The position numbers and the translations under genes are program-made. A DNA stretch of 64,000 bases from Antennarius striatus (Eukaryota > Chordata > Actinopteri > Lophiiformes > Antennariidae), in assembly GCF_040054535.1 (NCBI RefSeq), contig NC_090783.1, positions 1,571,501 through 1,635,500 of the forward strand, written 5' to 3'. The notes under the pieces were generated by a model. It ran no database searches, had not been told where the DNA came from, and saw nothing but the letters and a program-made list of their open reading frames with translations. Of the stretch, positions 60,010 through 64,000 are shown one piece after another; the first letter of the stretch is position 1; every line of letters begins with the position of its first letter.

Positions 60010-63000
60010 TCAGTCGGGCGTGGCCTGAGAGCCTATCGGCGTCAGCGTGGCGGGGAACATCAGCACCTTGGCCTGCATGAAGGAGAGGTCGGGCAGAGCG
60101 GCGATCACTTTGGCCGCCTCCTCGCTCAGGTTCTCCTCCTTCCTCGGTTTCCTGTCGGATGGGGGTGACAGAGGCATGAGACGGGCGTGAGACGGGCGCA
60201 GCCCCGCCGCCAAAAGAAGCTAACTGTGAGCGTAGCTAACTGTACACAAACGCGACGGCGCCCTCACCTGGTGGAGGTGCTGGTCTTCTCCATGGTGGAC
60301 ATCAGCCGGGCGAAGGCGTCCGCCACCCGGCTGCCGGCGCCGCCCGAATCCAGTTTGGACGTGGTCAGCTCGAACAGCTCGGGGTCGACGCCTGAGGGGG
60401 GAGTTAGAGGAGGTGGGACGGAGGAATGAATCATCATTCGAGGGTGGTGGAGGGGGGGTTATCGGGTTAATTACAACATGCTATAGAACAAGTCTGAATT
60501 ACTTAAACCAGGATAACTGAATCCCTCGGTTTACCTGAACCCGTGTCCCCCCTGGGAGGGGTCCCAGACGGGTCCGGTCCGACACACTAGAGGGTGGTGG
60601 ATTGTTTTCACACTTAACTTCATTGCTCTGATCTGATTGGCTGTCCCAGAACTCCCGCTAATTAGCCACGTAATGCTAACCGTCTCCAACGACATCGTCC
60701 AGCAGACCGGACGTTTGAGTTTGATTCGTCTCAGAGGAGGGTTGTGTGTGAGAAGTGATGGGGGGGGTTAGTAAGAGGAAAGGGGGGGTTGCATTAGATA
60801 TGAGGAAGAGGAAGATGAAGAGGAAGACGGCTGCTGACCTGGGATGGAGGCGGAGCTGGTGGAGCCAGAATCCTCCACAGGACCAAAGAAGTCCAGGTTT
60901 AAGAGAGACGAGCCGCCACTCGCTGTGAGACCCGGAAGGGGGGGGGGGGGGCGACCGAGGTTAACAACCAGAGAGAGAGAGGGGGGGGTGAGACAGAGAC
61001 AGGCAGAAACATGCAGCCGTGTCAGAATCCACTACGACATGTTAGAACTTCATGTTCAGATGGACTCGAGGAAAGATCCACGTTAACCAGAACCATCAGG
61101 GTCAGGGCCACGCCCACCGGGCCCTGATTGGTGGTGAATGTGGGCGTGGCCTGTGGCTCCATAAAGTGGATTTTTCCTGCGTTCAGAAGTGTTTGTTAAT
61201 CCTCCACATGCTCAGGATGTAAAAACCAGCGGCCGCTGACACGCCCCCATCCCCTCACGTCTGATTGGCCGACAGTCGGATGGGGGCGTCGGCCGCGTTC
61301 AGGAAGCACTGAGTGTTAGGCAGATAAGAGAAACAGGGGGAGGGGGGCGGGGTTTGGGCGAGGGAGGGGTCACCTACCATCCAGAGGGTTGGTAAGGCCA
61401 CTGCTGCTCCAGTCGAACTGGACGGGGGGGAGCGCCTCCTGTGGGGGGGGCAGAGACGGGTCACACATCACTTCACCAGTGTAACACGAGTGTGTGTGTA
61501 ACACGAGTGTGTGTGTAACACGAATGTGTAACACGAGTGTGTGTAACACGAATGTGTAACACGAGTGTGTGTGTAACACGAGTGTTGTTTCAGAGGGCGT
61601 GGCTTGAGTGGGCGGTCCTTCTGTTGGTCCAGGAAGTGTTAATGTTCCCTAATGACCATAACCACCGGTGTGACGTCGCCCCCTGCTGGCTGACGCTCTG
61701 AACGCCGCTACACACACGCAGATTAATCCGCAGCTGAAAGTAGTCCCTGTGGATTATAAACTAAACTAGAAGTGTGTAAATCCTGAGCCCCCACCTGGAC
61801 TGAGTCTGAGGGACAGGAGCCGCCCTCGGGGTCCAGTGGGGGGGCCTGGCCGATGGAGGCGATCATCTCCGCTGCAGAGATGGGCTTCACAGGCTCTTTG
61901 GTTGGTTCCAGCATCCCCTGAGGGGACACACACACACACACACACACACGTGAGCCTCTAGCCCCTCCTCCGACAGGACGCGTAAATGGGGAGGGGGCTC
62001 ACCAGGCTGGCGGCGTACATGGGCACGATGACTGGCTGCTTCTTCTGTCCCGTGAACAGCTGTGGGGGGGGAGGGGTACGTTAGTGATGCTGACGCGGCG
62101 CCTGACGTCTCACCTGGTCGCCGGCGGACTCACGATGTTGCGCGTGTCGATGCCGAGGCAGCACAGCAGCGTCTTGTTGCAGTGGGAGCCCCCCCACTGG
62201 TACCGGAGCCCCACCGCCTCGTTCACGTCCCGGAGCTGCGTCCACACGCTGCGGCCCGGACACCTGCGCGACCACGCCCCCTCCTCCTCTTTCTTCTCGT
62301 CGTCAACTCTCGGCGCGGGGGCGTCGTCATGGCGACCCAACAGGACCTCCAGGGGCGTGACCCCGCCCCCCACCGACGCGACGGCGCCCTGAGGGAAGCT
62401 GGACTGGAACAGCTTCTCCAGACGGCCGGACAGAGACGCCTGCAGAGAACGCAGAAACAATCGACCACCGTTACCACGGAAACACCTGGGGGGGGGGGGG
62501 TGACGACACACTCTGATATAACCATCTGACCCCCCCAGAGGTCACGTGTTAGGGCGTGGCTCTGCCCCTCACCGGCTGCCTGTCTGTCCGGCTGGTTTCC
62601 TCGCTGACTGCAGGAGGTTCGCTTTCATGCCACTCCTCCTCTTCCTCCTCCTCCTCCTCCCCCTCTTCCTCCTCGCCCCCCCCAGGAGGAAGGACCATCG
62701 TTTCCGTGCTGAACGCCGCCCACGACTCCCCCCCCACCTGCTGCTCCCCGAAGGCCCTCCACCCGGCGTCCGCCTCGCCCTCGGCGGCCGCGCTGAAATT
62801 CCCAAAACTGTCGCTGGGGGGGAACTCTGCAAACGCCCCCCCGCCTTCGCCGTCCCGCCTGTCGCTCTGGAGCTGGGGGGCGTTGAAGTCACCGAAGTCG
62901 TCGCTGTCGTCCGCGGTTACAGCTTCCTGTGTCGCCGGCGGATGATCGAAGTCGGCGAAGCCCCGCCTGCCAAAGTCATCATCGTCGTCCGGGGGCTGGC

Positions 63001-63997
63001 TGAGGTCAGGGGGGAGGGGGGGCTCCCCCAGCGGCGAGGGGGAGGGCGCCGAGCCCGTGGTGCTCATGTCGCCGTACTCTTCCAGGGCGTCGGTCGACAG
63101 CACGCGGCCGAACGACGTCTCCGTCTCCGTGTCGCTGCCGCCCGCCGCCTCGTCGGCCGCGCCCCCCCCGTTCAGACAGACGGGGGCGTCAGTGCAAACT
63201 GGGGCCAAGCGTTCCTGTGCGAAGGTGACACCCCCTTGTGGAGATGGGGGGCCCCAGTCCGTGTCGCACGACTCGTCTGGGGCCTCAGAGGAAACCGGCG
63301 TGGAACCGGCGCCGGGGGGAGTGTCGGCTCCGGTTCCACTCGCGTCCCTGACGGCGTCCTCTAAGGGTGTCCCCTGTGCTGCGTGACGGTCGGCGTCGAC
63401 TGAGGGTGCCCCCTGTCCTTCAGTGTTTGAAAAAGCGGCAAAGTCCGCAAAGTCGTCCTGGGGGGCAGCGGCGGCGCCCGCGTCCTCGGCCGGCGCTCTC
63501 CTCGGATGTGATTGGACGGAATTCTGCAAAGGGCTTCCCTGATCGCCGAATGGTGCGAACCCATTGGTCAGCACCTCCGCCCCGCCCCCGTTGCAGTCGC
63601 CCGTCTCGGCAACGCCAGTGTTGCCCAGGGCAACGCCCAGAGACGCACCGAAGGCCTTTCTCGCTTCAGTTCTCTCCGAGGGACCGCCGCCGCCCGGGTG
63701 CTTCTCCGGCGCCACGCCGTTCGCCTTGGGGAGCTCCTGACCAGGTCTGTGGGCACCGTTGGAAGAGCCGAACCCTGCCCCCCCTCTGCCATGCAGCAGC
63801 TCCGGCGGCGAGGTGGCGGTAAGAGCCTGGCTCTGGTTAAAAGTGGTCGGCGTGTCGAATTCGGTGAAGCTGATGCTGTTCGGGACGCCAGAGGAGGAGA
63901 AGGTGCCGAAATCCCCGAACTCGCTCTCGTCTTCCTCCGCGCCGTCGTCCATCGGGGGGGGGGAAGAGGAGTACATGCGGACGACGTCGGGCTCCAT
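60010..63997 (-). CDS. aftph: Aftiphilin, 773 aa
   Basis: Clathrin/AP-1-associated trafficking protein. Eight coding exons: 62573-63997, 62134-62439, 62003-62059, 61795-61917, 61378-61438, 60839-60922, 60268-60391, 60010-60151, GT-AG with matching phase (2,322 bases). The ATG is at 63997: MEPDVVRMYSSSPPPMDDGA matches the human start MEPDIIRMYSSSPPPLDNGA. The long acidic, disordered N-terminal exon carries repeated FGDFG-type adaptor motifs (27-31 and later DDFGRRGFADF, DDFGDF, SFGNF) and W..F motifs (WRAF, WAAF). The C-terminal half is strongly conserved: LRYQWGGSH, CLGIDTRNILFTG, KKQPVIVPMYAASLGMLEPT, PPVQFDWSSSGLTNPLDASG, ARLMSTMEKTSTSTRKP. It ends LTPIGSQATPD. It is shorter than the human protein (about 930 aa), mainly in exon 1. 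The promoter and any 5' UTR exon lie beyond the window. Confidence 0.97.
61486..61585. repeat. Short minisatellite in AFTPH intron (GTAACACGAGTGTGTGT)n
   Basis: About six units of 13-17 bases differing in the number of GT dinucleotides. Confidence 0.85.
61925..61950. repeat. (CA)n microsatellite in AFTPH intron
   Basis: A CA tract of about 25 bases, directly upstream of the acceptor of the fourth coding exon on the minus strand. In transcript sense it gives a GU-rich acceptor region. Confidence 0.9.
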
Positions 63998-64000
63998 GGC

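Noticed and set aside
62062-63386. Large plus-strand frames (up to 272 codons) opposite AFTPH
   Set aside because: They are antisense shadows of GC-rich AFTPH exons, which match human aftiphilin on the minus strand.

Overview
This is vertebrate nuclear DNA, most likely from a percomorph (spiny-rayed) teleost fish. The genes have short introns with GT-AG junctions. CA/GT microsatellites and G-runs are very common. The repeats are fish-type: hAT and Tc1-like DNA elements, an L2-like LINE end, a tRNA-type SINE, a fish C2H2 zinc-finger family and a bloodthirsty/TRIM39-like fragment. The species cannot be named from the sequence alone.

Layout. Bases 1-18,400 hold no gene I can support; they are mostly microsatellites, minisatellites, a telomere-like tract and DNA-transposon remnants. 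DNAJA3 (minus, 18.4-21.9 kb) is complete: 11 exons, 468 aa. From 22.5 to 29.6 kb lies a transposon-rich block. It holds a SINE, an intron-containing hAT-type transposase gene whose reading frame stays open across nine coding exons but whose 3' end is cut off, and a dead C2H2 zinc-finger gene hit by two related hAT insertions. ACTR2 (minus, 31.5-35.7 kb, 9 exons, 394 aa) follows, then a TRIM fragment, an unrecognised two-exon gene for a small secreted peptide (38 kb), and RAB1A (plus, 40.3-43.5 kb, 6 exons, 202 aa). The 44.5-52.7 kb interval has no intact gene. It contains an inverted second copy of the zinc-finger promoter and first exon, an old endogenous-retrovirus remnant and several repeats. 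SERTAD2 (plus, non-coding exon at 52.8 kb, single coding exon at 55.9-56.8 kb, 288 aa) and AFTPH (minus, 60.0-64.0 kb, 8 coding exons, 773 aa) end the window, converging on each other.

The order and orientation ACTR2(-) RAB1A(+) SERTAD2(+) AFTPH(-) match human 2p14, as I know it, read in reverse. CEP68 and SLC1A4, which lie between RAB1A and SERTAD2 in human, are not visible here. DNAJA3 (human 16p13.3) is a newcomer on the left side. The host genes are unrelated housekeeping functions: a mitochondrial chaperone, actin branching, ER-Golgi traffic, transcription co-regulation and clathrin/AP-1 traffic. They are neighbours by synteny and are not a pathway.

I found no clearly new biological system. 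The points most worth a second look are the paired hAT insertions in the zinc-finger gene beside a probable parent element, the unrecognised secreted-peptide gene with its own TATA box, several perfect short-spacer inverted repeats, the missing CEP68/SLC1A4, and a possible alternative last exon of DNAJA3.
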